Positions 63,382 to 64,000 of a stretch of 64,000 bases of DNA are shown here, one piece after another. The stretch spans positions 7,988,350 to 8,052,349 of the forward strand of contig NC_084773.1 of the NCBI RefSeq assembly GCF_028858725.1, in the 5' to 3' direction. The position numbers and the translations under genes were made by a program. The DNA comes from Colius striatus (taxonomy: Eukaryota > Chordata > Aves > Coliiformes > Coliidae). Within the stretch, counting starts at the first letter, position 1. Every line of letters starts with the position of its first letter. The notes under the pieces were generated by a model that searched no databases, had not been told where the DNA came from, and worked only from the letters and a program-made list of their open reading frames with translations.

Positions 63382-64000
63382 CTGCAAAGCAAGCAAGGAA
63401 AAATCTATTCAATTGGCATTTTGTTAAACTAGAAATACAACACCACTGTTTCTAAATTATAATAATTAGAAAGTTAGAACCTCTGGAAAAGTTATTTGGG
63501 TTTCATGTGAGAAGCTGTAAAAGAAAACCAACCCAACCACGCTTTCAGAACTATTGTCTTCTATTGTAATTCCTCCTGTCTCACAAGAGAAGGCTATAGC
63601 TATCCAAGTCCAACAAAAAAGTTGGGCAAACCATTAAGAAAGAAGAAATGCAGGAACTATACTGTTTACAGAAATGATATCCTGATAACAAAGTGATTTC
63701 CTTTATCTGATAAATGAAGTGACTGACATAAATCAAACACCAATTATAGGCAAGTCTTAACAGAAGAGGATTTTTAACAGCTTTTTCTATTTGGTAGGTG
63801 CAAAAAATAGTTTTGGGGGAGTTAGACTATACTGTTATTACAGCCATCTGTATTATCAATGTGTTATCAACAAGTTTCAGACAATATACTGCAAATAAAT
63901 GACAATTTAGTCAAGTTGTGTGACCTGATTCAATGCAAATCACAACTACAATCTGAATACAAGATGTCATTTTGCTAAGTAAAAAAACCCAAACAAACAG
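63382..64000 (-). other. SELENOK: SELENOK intron (continues past the window)
   Basis: AT-rich sequence upstream of the Sec exon. I searched the - strand for the preceding SELENOK segment (residues like SDSRYDDGRG) and did not find it, so the remaining exons lie outside. Confidence 0.7.

Noticed and set aside
63261-63455. 64-codon + strand frame over the SELENOK Sec exon
   Set aside because: It is antisense to a confirmed SELENOK exon and resembles nothing.

Overview
The window is vertebrate nuclear DNA, almost certainly avian. It contains multi-exon genes with GT-AG introns, CpG-island promoters, AT-rich introns and truncated chicken-repeat-1 (CR1) LINE tails. The gene order CACNA1D, CHDH, ACTR8, SELENOK matches the conserved block on human 3p21.1. 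No prokaryotic or viral genes were recognised. Exon borders were set by matching each translated exon to the remembered vertebrate protein and checking splice phases by hand; no alignment was run.

Layout. (1) 238-28559, + strand: the 3' half of CACNA1D (Cav1.3 L-type calcium channel alpha-1 subunit), 15 coding exons encoding 795 residues from the repeat-IV pore loop to the C-terminal ITSL. (2) About 28560-34800: its 3' UTR and the convergent spacer. (3) 34805-43240, - strand: CHDH (mitochondrial choline dehydrogenase), seven coding exons and 601 residues. Its noncoding 5' exon probably lies in the CpG island at 47.2-48.2 kb. (4) About 48.2-52.8 kb: a spacer where mammals carry IL17RB; no IL17RB exon was recognised. 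(5) 53320-61283, - strand: ACTR8 (INO80 subunit Arp8), complete in 13 exons and 624 residues, starting in a second CpG island. (6) 62292-63381, - strand: the last two coding exons of SELENOK, with the in-frame selenocysteine TGA and a type II SECIS element in the 3' UTR. The upstream exons lie beyond the window.

The four genes are neighbours by ancestry, not an operon: a calcium channel, a one-carbon/betaine enzyme, a chromatin remodeller subunit and an ER selenoprotein.

The most unusual item is a perfect inverted repeat in a CACNA1D intron: two 99-bp arms at 19371-19469 and 19491-19589 around a 21-bp spacer. It is either a very young palindrome or an assembly or read artefact. Other points of interest are the SELENOK terminal intron, where spliced and unspliced forms encode the same C terminus, the apparently empty IL17RB slot, an 18-bp tandem duplication inside a CACNA1D exon and a 27-nt frame-preserving microexon.
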